From Stenotrophomonas maltophilia (GTDB lineage Bacteria; Pseudomonadota; Gammaproteobacteria; Xanthomonadales; Xanthomonadaceae), in the NCBI GenBank assembly GCA_009912235.1, contig WNDS01000002.1:372001-436000 (forward strand): a stretch of DNA of 64,000 nt, written 5' to 3'. This document shows, one piece after another, positions 28,335 to 38,476 of this stretch. Each line of letters opens with the position of its first letter. The stretch's first letter is position 1. The translations under genes were made by a program, and so were the position numbers. The notes beneath the pieces were generated by a model, which was given only the letters and a program-made list of their open reading frames with translations, searched no databases and was not told the DNA's origin.

Positions 28335-31300
28335 GTGGTCGGTACGCCCAGGGTCGCGCCATCTTCGCTGTCCGAGGCTGCCGAGGTGCCATAGAAGTGG
28401 CGCATCAGGGCTTCATCCAGCGCGCGTTCCTGCGGCGTGGAGGCACGGCGCACGCGCGGCGGCGATTCACGCGTGCTGCCCCCGGATTCGATCTGCTGGC
28501 GGGCCCATCCCGCGACGATGGCCAGTGACTGCACCACCTGCGCCTGCTGATCCTGGGAGGCCGCCAGCTGCTGCAGCAGCGGCGCGAGTCCCGCGTGCAG
28601 ATCATCAGCCAGCGGCGCGGCCTGCACGATGGCCGGTGCCTCCGCCGGCGGCGGCTGTGACGTATGGGCATCGGCCAGGCGCTGCAGGGCCGCCAGCACG
28701 GCCGGCCAGGGCGCAGGATCGGGGCGTTGGCCTGTACCGGTGGCGGCAGCTGCAGTGCGCTGGCGATGTCGGCCAGCTGCGCGACCACACGCCCCCCACG
28801 TCCCCGTCATCGGCCCCCATGGCCTTGTTGCACAGGAAGTCGCGCTTGATCTGCGCCCAGCGCTGCGCCTGCACCTCATCCAGCACGCCGCGCAGTTCGG
28901 CCAGCTTCAGCAGGTTCTCTTCGGCACCGGTGGTCAACAGCTGCGCTTCCCCAAGGTAGTGGTCGGCAATCAGCTGCTGCAGCTCGGCATCGTTCATCAC
29001 CGGCGAGATCTTCTCGGCTAGCTTGTTCATGTTGCGGTAGCTGCCCTGCAAGCGGAACGGCGGCTCGGTGCGGTAGCGGTCGTCCTGCGCGGCACTGGCG
29101 ATGTACTGCTGGTTGACCCGGTAGACCACGTCGCGCACGCGCAGCATGCGCTGCAGCGTCGCGGTGATTTCATTGATTTCCGCACCGCTGTAGGCATGGC
29201 TGAGGCCGTTGGTGGACACCTCCTTGCCCATCGCCCGCTCCACCAGCAGGTACAGGTCAGCCATGTCGCGCGTGGCCAGCGGGGCCAGCACGGCGTTGGA
29301 GGTCAGGCTGTTCTCGATGTAGCTCAGGGTGAACGCCGCCTCCATGCTGCCCAGCACATCGCCGAGGTTGTAGATGTCGGCGCGGTTGGCCAGCATGTCC
29401 GGAATCTTGAACACCTCGCCCGACTCGGTGTACGGGTTGCCGGCCATGACCACGCAGAACTTCTTGCCGCGCATGTCGTAGGTGCGTGTCTTTCCGCGCC
29501 AGACGCCTTCGATACGGCGGGTACCGTCGCACAGCGAGATGAACTTCTGCAGGAACTCGGGATGGGTGTGCTGGATGTCATCGACATACAGCATGGTGTT
29601 GTTGCCCATTTCCAAGGCCAGGTTGAGCTTTTCCAGCTCCTGCCGCGAGGTCGCGTCGGGCGCCTGTTCCGGATCCAGCGAGCGCACTTCGTGGCCCAGC
29701 GCCGGGCCGTTGATCTTCATGAAGACCAGGCCAAGCCGGTGCGCCACGTATTCCATCAGCGTGGTCTTACCGTAGCCCGGCGGCGAAATCATCATCAGCA
29801 GCCCCATCAGGTCGCTGCGCTTGTTCTCGCCGACCGTGCCCATCTGCTTGGCCAGGTTGTCGCCGATCACGCCCAGGTAGACATCGTTGATGAGCTTGTT
29901 GCGCACGAACGAGGACAGCGGCCGCGCCTTGAATTCGGACAGGCGCAGGGTCTGCCGTTCGCGGTTGATGATGCCCTGGCGTACCGCCTGGTAGGCATGG
30001 AAGTCGGGCACGAAGCGCTTCAGGTGGTGCTGCAGGCGTGCCAGGAAATCATCCAGTGACAGCGACAGCGTGCCGCCGTGGATGCGCGGGTGTTCGCCCA
30101 GCAGGCCCGCCACGTCGACACGCAAAGGTGCATCGCTGCCGCGCGTGCGCAGCTGGCGCTGCACCAGCAGCAGCGCCGCGGCCTCGTCGGCATACCCGGC
30201 GTGCGCGGCCTGCGCAGGCAGGCTGGTCAGCGCGCGCAGCCACTGCCCTGCCAGCGCCCAGCGCGCGGCCAGCGGGTCCTGCGCACGCTGCAGGGCGCGT
30301 TCCAGCGCCTCGCGCTGTCCGGCCTGTTCCAGCTGCTGGGCCAGCGCCTCCAGCAGCGCCTGCGCATGCTTGCTGGTACTGAACACCGGCTCGCCGCCGA
30401 TCAGTTCTTCCCGCAGGTAGGCGGCCGCCGCCTCGGCGGCTTCAGCGTCGAAGGGCAACGCTTCCGCCTGCGCGTACGCGGCGATGGCCGCCGCCATTTC
30501 CGTGCGCAGGGCGCTGCGTCCTTCGTCGGAGCCGAACAGACGGGCGATGGTCTCCGCACCGGCCTGGCGGCTGGGCCACTGCAACGCCGCCTCCTCGCGC
30601 TGCTGCGCGGCCCAGAACAGCAGGGCCAGTGCGCGCACGCGCGGTGCGTGCCGCAGTGCGCCTGCCGTCTGCTGCAGCGGCAGCAGCGCGCGCAGGATCA
30701 GCGCGGCATCATGGTCGTGGATGCCACATTCGTAGCCTTCCCGGTAACGCGGTGCGGCGAACGTGCGCACGCGCTGATCCAGCGCCTCGGGGCTGGCGAC
30801 GTCCTGCTGCAGCTGGGCCAGGTCCAGGCCGTCGCTGCCGGCCTGCGCGGCCAGCAGCAGGCTGCCGGCCAGGTACTCGCCGCGGTAGACCGCATCGGAC
30901 TCCGAATCCAGGGTCACCGGCCAGAACGGCTTCAGCGCATCCAGTTCCGGATCGTGCAGGGTTTCCAGGAAGTCGGTGCCGGTGAGGTGGATGGCCAGCG
31001 TGTCGCCACGCGGCAGCAGGGTCAGGTCCAGCGCCTGGGTGTTGACGCTGAAACGGTGGTGCGGACCGAGCCGGACCACGTTGCCACCGGCCTCGTACAG
31101 GTCACTGCGGTCGCGCAGCTGGCGCACCGCCTGGTCGCGCACGCCCTTCAGGCGCGCCTCGATGTCATCGGCCTTGACGTTGTCACGCAGCGCACGCAGG
31201 CGCTCGGCCAGTTCGCGCAGCTTGAGGATCAGCGGATCGCCGGCGAAGAACGCGTTGAGCTCATCGGCCGTGGCGAAGCGCTCGGTGCGCTTGGCCAGGC

Positions 31301-33689
31301 CATCGAGAATGCGGTTGGCCGCGTCGAGCACCGAGCGCGCCTTGCGCTGGCGATCATCCAGCAGCGCCTGCTTGTGCGTCTCGAAAGCCTCGACCAGCTC
31401 CTCGCGCTTGCTGAGGATGTCGCCGAGAAACTGCTCATGCTCGCCGAACTGGCTTTCCAGTTCTTCCAGCTGCACCAGCAGGCGCGACAGCTGCTCGTCG
31501 GCCTTTTCCGGGTCGCTGGCCATCGCCAGCGCGCTGGTGATGGATTGCGAGAACAGGGCGAACTGCGCGGCGAACTGGGCCACGGCCTCGGCCGAACCGA
31601 GGGTGCGGCGTCGCTGATCGGCACGCGTGCGCGCCTGGTTCAGGCGGCCGTACAGCGCGGAAATCGATTCGACCACGCGGGTACGCGCAGTCGCATCGTC
31701 CACCTTCAACCCGGCCATCAGTTCGGACAGCATGTCCAGGTCGCCGGCCATGCCACGCATGCCGTCCAGCTGCTCGTCCAGCTGGCGCGCGCTGCCGGCC
31801 TGCTGCGCAGCCTCATCCAGCACCTGCAGGCGGCTGCCCAGCGGCGCCAGCGCGGCATCGCCGGCGAGGAATTCGCCGGTGGCGGCACCGACGCGGTCCT
31901 GTGCCTGCACCAGTTCGGCGGCAATCGCCTCGATGCGCGCGGTATCGATGTAGCGCAGCTCGCGGATGGTCAGCAGGCGCCCGCGCAGCGCGGTGATCTC
32001 GTTCAGTGCCTCGACGAAGGCCTGCACCTCGTTCCAGTTCTGCGGCTGCAGCCGACCCAGCAGGGCCTTGTAGGTGGTCTCCGCCTCGACCATCGCCTGC
32101 GCCGACTGCTCGCGGATGGACTGGACCTTCTCGTATTCGTCCAGCACCGATTCGCCGGTGGCGCTGATCTGCCGCAGCAGCGCTTCGGCGCCGTCGCAGG
32201 TGTCGTCACCCAGCCAGTGGTGGGTGTCAAACAGGCGGCGGGTATCGGCCACCAGGCGCTGGTAGCGCTGCACCGAGACATCCTGGCCGTCGATCTCCCG
32301 GGCGAAGTTGAACAGATTGGAGATGCCGCGCACCAGCTCGGCATTGCCGATGCGGCCCATGAAGGTATTGCCGGGCGGACGACTGGCGGCGAACTCGTCG
32401 CTGCTGAACGGCGTCTGCCAGACCTGCATCGGGTGGATGCGCGTGGGCTCGGTGCCCTCGGCATGGAACAGCACCATGCGCCCATCCTGCATGAACGCGT
32501 AGCCATGGCCGAACACCGGGTTCTGCAGCACGCGCTGGATGGTGTTGTAGACGAACAGCGCCGAGCGCCCACCTTCGCGCTCGTAGAAGATGTACAGCAC
32601 GTCTTCGCCATTGGGCGAACGGATGCTGCGCTTGAACTGCATGCCGGCCATCGAGGCATCGAAGGCCTTGTGCTCGCCGCCCTGCAGGTAATAGCCACCG
32701 GGGAAGATGACGCCATGGTCTTCGGGCAGCTGCACGCAGGCCTGGACGATGGCGTCGTTGCGCACGATATCGCCGGTGAGCGTGTTGTAGATCAGCCCGC
32801 GCCAGACGGTTTCGCGGTACGGCAGCACCTTCAGCAGCAGCAGCGAGCCGACACGGGCGAACTCGAACTGCGCGTCGTCCAGCGACTGCGTGCTGTCCTC
32901 CACCGGTTCGCTGTAGATGCCCTGCCCGGTCTCGGTGTTGTTCTCGACCTTGATGGTCAGGTCGCCACCGGTGGTCTCAACGAACAGGGTGTCGAGGATG
33001 TTCAAGTGCGAGTGGCGGCCGTTGACCGCCAGGTCGCGGGTGGCCTTGGTCCATTCGAAGTCGAACGGCGGCGGCAGCGCGATATCGCGTTCGCCGCGTG
33101 CATCGAGGTAGGTCAGCTCGCCGTCGCGCGACAGCGCCCAGCGGAACACGCGCACGTCGCTGCTGCGCTCGCCGATCTGGAACGAGGCCAGCAGCTTGTC
33201 GCCGACCACGATCAGCTGCAGCAGGCGCGCATGCTTGTAGTAGGCGTACAGCTCGTTGAAGTCGTGCACGAAGCCGGGCTGGTCGAGGAAGCTGCCCTTC
33301 AGCTCCAGCGAAGCGACGTCGTAGCCATCCTTGCCCTGAACCAGCCGGTACAGGCCGAATACATCCTCGATGCGGGTCTGGGTCTTCAGCCCGATGTAGA
33401 CGTTGTAGCCGAACAGCAGGCGGTCGGGCTCGACCTGGACGATGTCACGGCCGACGCAGTTGTTCTCGCTGCGGATGCGGAAGCGACCGACCACCTCCAG
33501 CCGGCTGTCGCCGAACTCGGCCAGGCGCTGGCGGTTGAGTGCTTCGGCCAGCGCCTGCAGGCGCTGACCCTGCTCGCTGAGGCGGCGGCGCAGGACTTCG
33601 TAGGCACCGCCCTGGGCGACGGCCTGGTCAACAGTGTCGCCGGAGGGCTCCAGGGCCGCGCCATCGGCGGTGGGATTCGATTCGGACAT
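28331..33689 (-). pseudogene. Giant MoxR-like AAA+ ATPase ('DNA repair ATPase' family), two frameshifts near the 3' end
   Basis: Restored length is about 1,786 aa. The N-terminal two thirds are the DUF3686-type region, with beta-rich sequence to about residue 490 and long coiled coils to about 950. The AAA+ core follows: Walker A PPGYGKTT near residue 1,302, Walker B TMLYVDDIQH near 1,366 and sensor-1-like VVMAGNPYTESG near 1,410. The frame breaks at about codon 1,631. Adding one base to the C6 run at 28,792-28,797 restores VVAQLADIASALQLPPPVQ, and one base at the G4 run at 28,721-28,724 restores LQRLADAHTSQPPP to a TGA at 28,331. That TGA overlaps the next gene (ATGA), strong evidence for the restored frame. 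As read, the ATPase core is intact and only the last about 155 residues are lost. Confidence 0.85.
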
Positions 33690-33774
33690 CAGCAGGCTTC
33701 CAGCTCACGGGCGGACGGCCGCAGGTGCAGCCGCCCCGGGCAGGCGATGGCCCCTACGGCCACCGCCCGGTGCA

Positions 33775-35791
33775 TCAGCGGACGCTGTCGACCACGGTGG
33801 CCGACACGGTCTGCACTGCATCGGTGTCGTCGCTGATCTCCCGCGGTGCCGGCTCGGACACGGCCACGCCCAGGTAGCGCTGCATCAGCTCCTGCACGAT
33901 CGGGCTCTTGCCGGCGAAGCCTTCGATCGACTTGCCCAGCGAGACCGCCTTGACCAGGTTCTCGAACATGCCGCCATCGCCGCCCACCAGATCGATGTCG
34001 GCGTTGCGCAGCGCGCTGGCGATGACGTTGGCGTTCTCGCGCGAGACTTCCTTGCCAGCCTCGATGGAGGCCAGTGCCTGCTTGAGGCTGGTGTCCAGCA
34101 TCATGCGGAACTCTTCGTGGCCGCGTGCCTGGTCGCTCAGCGAGGCGATGGCTTCGAACTTGCACACCAGGCCTTCGGCTTCGGCCAGCAGCTTCTTCTG
34201 CACCACGCCGGCTTTGGCGTTGCCCAGCGATTCGGTGGCGGTGGCGCGGGCCAGGCCCATCTTCTCTTCACTCTGGGCCTGGGCCTGCAGGGTTTCGGCC
34301 AGCACGCGGGCCTCGTTGCTGCCCTGCTTCAGGTTGGCTTCGGCCTTGGCTTCGATCACGCGGGCTTCGGCGATACCGACCTTCTCGATGGCCAGTGCGG
34401 AGGCTTCACTCACCTGCGCTTCGGCCAAGCCCGGTGCCGCCTGTTCGGCACGGAAGGCGTCGGCCAGCAGGCGTTTGGCTTCGGCCTGCTTGCCGGCCGC
34501 TTCGTGCTAGGCCTGGGCCAGGGTGGTCAGTTCCACCGCGCGGTGCTTGGAGGCGGTCTCGCGGGCCTGCGCTTCCTTCACTTCGCGCACCAGCGATTCC
34601 TGCGCCTTGGCTTTGGCTTCCAGGATCAGCACCTGCTTCTGGCGGTCGGCCTCGGAGACCTCGCGCACTTCCTTGATGCGCTCTTCTTCCTGGGCCACGG
34701 TCTTGTCGATGGAAATGCGTTCGCGGGTGATGTTGGCCACGTCCATCTTGCCCTGCTCGACCACCTTGTCACGCTCCACGCCCTGCAGCTGCACTTCGCG
34801 GTCGGTGGTGACCTGTTCCAGCTGGCGCGCGCTCCACGCGCTCGGCTTCGATGGCCACCGCACGCTGGCGGTTCTGTTCGGCCACTTCCACTTCGCGCAG
34901 GCGGTTCTGGTCGCGGATGTCGATCAGCTGCTGTGCTTCGATGCGCGCGTTTTCGGACAGCTGGCGCTGCTCTTCCTGCACCTTGGCGGTCTCGGCTTCC
35001 TCGCGCGCGCGGATGGTTTCGATCTCGCGCTTCTGCCGCGCCTCGGCCTCGGCCTGCTGGCGTTCCAGCGCCAGCAACGCTTCACGCGCCTGCACGTTCT
35101 TCTTGGTGATGGCCAGCTTTTCGTTCTGTTCCAGTTCGTTGGTCACCACGTTCTGCGCGGCGGTCAGCTCGGTGATCTTGCGGATGCCCTGCGCATCCAG
35201 GATGTTGAACTGGTCCAGCAGCGATTTCGGGGTCTGCTCCAGGTAGTCGATGGCCACGTCTTCCAGCACATAGCCGTTCAGATCGTTGCCGATCACCGCG
35301 ATGATCTCGTCGTGGAACTCCTGGCGCTTCTCGAACAGCTCGGTGAAATCGAACTTCTTGCCGACCGTCTTCAGCGCCTCGGAGAACTTGGCGTTGAACA
35401 GTTCATCGACCGCGTGCTTGTCCGAGGCACGGTCGGCGCCGATGGCCTTGGCCACGCGCAGCACGTCGGCCTGGGTCTCATTCACGCGCAGGTAGAACGC
35501 CACGGCGATGTCGGCGCGCATGTTGTCACGGCAGATCAGGCCTTCCTTGCCCCGGCGGTCGATCTGCAGGGTGATCAGGCTGATGCGCATCAATTCGGCG
35601 CGGTACAGCACCGGGATGATCAGCGCGCCGGTGAAATGCACCTTGGGCGTGGCGCTCATGTCGTTGACGATCAGGGCCACGCCCTGGTCCACCTTGCGGT
35701 AGAACGCTTTGAACAGCCCGGCCAGCCCCAGCATCAGGACCAGCAGGATGGCCACGCCGATCAGGAACGGCGCCATGGTTGCCAATGTCAT
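33775..35791 (-). pseudogene. Flotillin (YqiK-like), broken by a frameshift and a TAG
   Basis: Restored length is about 672 aa. An N-terminal hydrophobic anchor (MTLATMAPFLIGVAILLVLM) precedes an SPFH/band-7 domain (about residues 30-250, with FTGALIIPVLYRAELMRIS and NGYVLEDVAIDYLEQTPKS) and long Glu/Ala/Gln coiled-coil repeats. Flotillins scaffold ordered membrane microdomains. The frame is lost near codon 320 in the run GCGCGCGC at 34,825-34,832, where adding two bases restores VERARQLEQVTTDREVQLQ. An in-frame TAG then lies at 34,507-34,509 between LTTLAQA and HEAAGKQAEAKR. An AAGGAGA site precedes the ATG. If real, the product would stop after the SPFH domain. Confidence 0.83.
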
Positions 35792-36466
35792 CGGTGATTC
35801 TCCTTTGTTGCCCGGAAGCAGGTTGTCCTGGAAATCGAGGGCGACCGCATCGGCGCGGACGACCCGGTAGCAATGCTGTGCGGCCAGGTGTTCGACCAGC
35901 ACGATGCACTCGCCGCGCTGCAGTTCGGTGTCACTGCGTACTTGCAGCACCAGCCCCGCGCCGCCGTCATCGACGTTGGCGTGCCCGCTGCGGGCGTTGA
36001 CCGTCGGCGAGGCCACCACACCGACACGACCGAGCAGCGACGCCTGGGGTACCGGGCGCAGGTGCAGCAGGAGACGGCGGATGGGGCGCAGCAGCGCGGC
36101 GGTCAACGGGATGGCCGGCAGGGGTGCCAGCAGCAGCACGGCCACGCCTATTCCCCAGCGCAGCAGCGCCGGCAGTGGCAGCAGCACGAACAGGTGCACG
36201 AAGTAGGTCAGGGTCCAGGCGAAAAACGCCAGCAGTGCCGTCACCAGCATCACCGGAACGCCGCCCAGCCCCCAACGGGCCAGCAGGCCGGACAGGCCCG
36301 GCAGATCCACGGCATCCGCCACGGCGGGATCGAGGCCACTGGCCTCGGCAATGCCGTCGTCGACCAGGCCGAAGGCCGCCAGCAGCCAATAGATCACCGA
36401 CACTGCCAGTACGATGCTGTAGGGCAACGTCGGGAATGCAAAGACGACGGCGAAGAATTCCTGCAA
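35792..36466 (-). CDS. YqiJ/NfeD-like inner-membrane protein, frame open into flotillin
   Basis: About 225 residues with hydrophobic segments (YSIVLAVSVIYWLLAAFGL, GVPVMLVTALLAFFAWTLTY and a third pair) and a C-terminal small beta domain of the NfeD/OB type (LLGRVGVVASPTVNARSGHA... GECIVLVE). YqiJ-like proteins are regular partners of YqiK flotillins. The start is a TTG behind AAGGGA. The frame has no stop before the flotillin ATG and continues in frame into it, but that ATG has its own strong ribosome-binding site. One frame over, a TGA overlaps it as ATGA, so a small indel near the 3' end may have fused two once-separate genes. Confidence 0.75.
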
Positions 36467-36637
36467 GGCGTCCCTTCCTGGGCTGTGGACGCCGGGCGTC
36501 CTCCGGGGCAGCAGGGCTGCACACCGCTATCCTGTAACGGTCATCCGCGACCGGTACCCGTGGAATCATCCTACGTGAAGAGGGTGTAGATGCTCAAATA
36601 ACAAGCCCTTCACGAAAAACGGTGTCGCATTCAACCA

Positions 36638-37294
36638 TCAGTCCAGCGTGGCGCAGTCGGCCCTGCGCACTTCCTCGACGAAGGTGCGCATCTTGTTGCC
36701 GTCCTTGATGCCCGGCTCGGCTTCGATGCCGCTGGACACATCCACGCCCCACGGCAGGGTCGCCAGCGCGGCCTCGTAGACGTTCTCCGGGGTCAGCCCG
36801 CCGGCCAGCAGGAACGGCCGGTGCAGGCCGCTGGGAATGAGGGTCCAGTCGAAGGCCACGCCGGTACCACCGCCGCCACCGGGCGCATGGCTGTCGAACA
36901 GGAAGCCGGCGGCACTGGGGTAGCGCAGCTGCAGCGTGCGCGCGTTGATGTCCTCGCGCCCGCCCATGGCGATGGCCTTCAGGTAGGGCATGTTGAAGCT
37001 GCGGCAGAAGGTCTCGTCCTCCTCGCCATGGAACTGCAGCAGGGTCGGGCGCACCGTGCGCAGCACCTCGCGCACCTCTTCCTTGCTGTTGTTGCGGAAC
37101 AGGGCCACCACGTCGACCATCGGCGCGATGGCCTGGCGCATGGCGCGTGCCTCGGCCGGGGCAACCCGGCGCTTGCTCTCGCGGGCGAAGATGAAGCCCA
37201 CTGCGTCCACGCCCAGTTCACCGGCCAGGCGCACATCGCCGGCGCGGGTCATGCCACAGAACTTGATGCGCGTGCGGTAGTAGGAACGACTCAT
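36638..37294 (-). CDS. trpF: Phosphoribosylanthranilate isomerase
   Basis: Third step of tryptophan synthesis from anthranilate (218 aa). The catalytic cysteine is in [11 protein letters not shown], the general-acid aspartate in [13 protein letters not shown] sequence ([15 protein letters not shown]), and the phosphate sites [10 protein letters not shown] and VDVSSGIE are intact. The start overlaps the truA stop by ATGA. A long in-frame extension upstream lies inside truA and is rejected. It is separated from trpBA by the flotillin/ATPase set. Confidence 0.97.
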   Translation of the reverse strand: MSRSYYRTRIKFCGMTRAGDVRLAGELGVDAVGFIFARESKRRVAPAEARAMRQAIAPMVDVVALFRNNSKEEVREVLRTVRPTLLQFHGEEDETFCRSFNMPYLKAIAMGGREDINARTLQLRYPSAAGFLFDSHAPGGGGGTGVAFDWTLIPSGLHRPFLLAGGLTPENVYEAALATLPWGVDVSSGIEAEPGIKDGNKMRTFVEEVRRADCATLD

Positions 37295-38061
37295 AACGTG
37301 ACCTCGGCAGGCAGGTGCCAGTTGTCGGGGTACAGCGGGCCAAGGAACACCAATCCCTGGGGCGGCGCAGTCGGGCCGGCAAGGGTGCGGTCGCGTCCGG
37401 CCAGCAGTTCGGCCATCCAGTCCGCCGGCCGCTCCCCACTGCCGACCATGATCAACGAACCCACGATATTGCGGATCATGTGATGAAGGAATGCATTGGC
37501 CTGCACGGCCACCTCGATCACCTCGCCGTGGCGGCTGACCTGCAGCGACTGCATCTCGCGGCGGGCATGCAGGGCCTGGCACTGGATGGAGCGGAACGCA
37601 TTGAAATCGTTCTCGCCCAGCAACGCCTGCCCGGCCTCGTGCATGCGTGCAGCGTCCAGCGGCCGCCGCTCCCAGCTCAGGCTCTGGCGGTACAGCGCCG
37701 GGCGCACCTGGCGGTTGAGCAGGCGGTACACGTAGCGGCGCGCGCGCGCGGAAAACCGTGCGTGGAAATCGTCGGCCACCGGCACGCACCAGCGCACGGC
37801 AATGGAGCGCGGCAGGCGCGCGGTGGTGCCCAGCACCCAGCCGCGCGGGTCGCGCCCGGCATCGCTGTCGAAGTGCACCACCTGGCAGGCACCGTGCACG
37901 CCGGCATCGGTACGCCCGGCGCACACCACCTGGGCCGGGCTGTTGCCGACCGAGGACAGCGCCTGTTCCAGGCTGGCCTGCACGCTGGGGCCGCCCTCGC
38001 CCAGGTTCTGCCAGCCTTTGAAATCAGTGCCGTCGTACTCGACGCCGAGCGCGTAACGCAT
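37291..38061 (-). CDS. truA: tRNA pseudouridine synthase A
   Basis: Makes pseudouridine at positions 38-40 of tRNA anticodon arms (256 aa). The catalytic aspartate is in [20 protein letters not shown], and the N-terminal [18 protein letters not shown] and [13 protein letters not shown] are standard. The start at MRYALG is the family start; the frame is open 18 codons further up. It sits 29 bases after the VOC gene and overlaps trpF. Confidence 0.97.
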   Translation of the reverse strand: MRYALGVEYDGTDFKGWQNLGEGGPSVQASLEQALSSVGNSPAQVVCAGRTDAGVHGACQVVHFDSDAGRDPRGWVLGTTARLPRSIAVRWCVPVADDFHARFSARARRYVYRLLNRQVRPALYRQSLSWERRPLDAARMHEAGQALLGENDFNAFRSIQCQALHARREMQSLQVSRHGEVIEVAVQANAFLHHMIRNIVGSLIMVGSGERPADWMAELLAGRDRTLAGPTAPPQGLVFLGPLYPDNWHLPAEVTL

Positions 38062-38090
38062 GGGGGACCTCGATGCTGCGGGAGGGTGGC

Positions 38091-38450
38091 TCAGGCCGGG
38101 TCGCGTTCGGACCACACGGCCAGTTCATTGCCACCCGGTTCGATGAACTGGAATCGGCTGCCACCGGGAAAGGAGAAGACGGACCGGGCGATCTCGCCAC
38201 CGGCCGCCTGCACGGCCGCTTCGACCGGTGCCAGCAGGTCGGCGTACAGCACCAGCAGTAGGGCGCCCTCGCCGGCCAGCCGTGGCTCGCCGCGGAAGAA
38301 GCCACCCTGCAGGCGGCCATCGTCGAAGGCGGTGTAGTCCGCGCCGTAGTCCACGAAGGACCAGCCGAACACCGTTTCAAAAAAGCGGCGGCTGGCAGCG
38401 GGATCGCGCGAGGCGAACTCCACGTAGTCGATGCGTCGTTCCCTGTGCAT
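38091..38450 (-). CDS. VOC family (glyoxalase/bleomycin-resistance fold) protein
   Basis: Protein of 119 aa with one vicinal-oxygen-chelate repeat pair: [20 protein letters not shown] at the start and [17 protein letters not shown] at the end. This matches the general pattern of small metal-binding VOC proteins that are often annotated as glyoxalase-like. Substrate and metal cannot be told from sequence. It lies between fimV and truA on the same strand and may share their transcript. The start [12 protein letters not shown] is chosen over an upstream extension. Confidence 0.85.
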   Translation of the reverse strand: MHRERRIDYVEFASRDPAASRRFFETVFGWSFVDYGADYTAFDDGRLQGGFFRGEPRLAGEGALLLVLYADLLAPVEAAVQAAGGEIARSVFSFPGGSRFQFIEPGGNELAVWSERDPA

Positions 38451-38476
38451 GTGCGGACTCTCCGGTAGTGCGGTGT

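Noticed and set aside
30078..33836. A 1,252-codon plus-strand open frame opposite the giant ATPase
   Set aside because: Composition is shadow-like (Gln, Arg, Val, His) with no recognisable domain, and the minus-strand ATPase with Walker motifs explains the DNA.
37295..37924. A long N-terminal extension of trpF
   Set aside because: It lies wholly inside truA in another frame; the family start at [14 protein letters not shown] overlaps the truA stop by ATGA.
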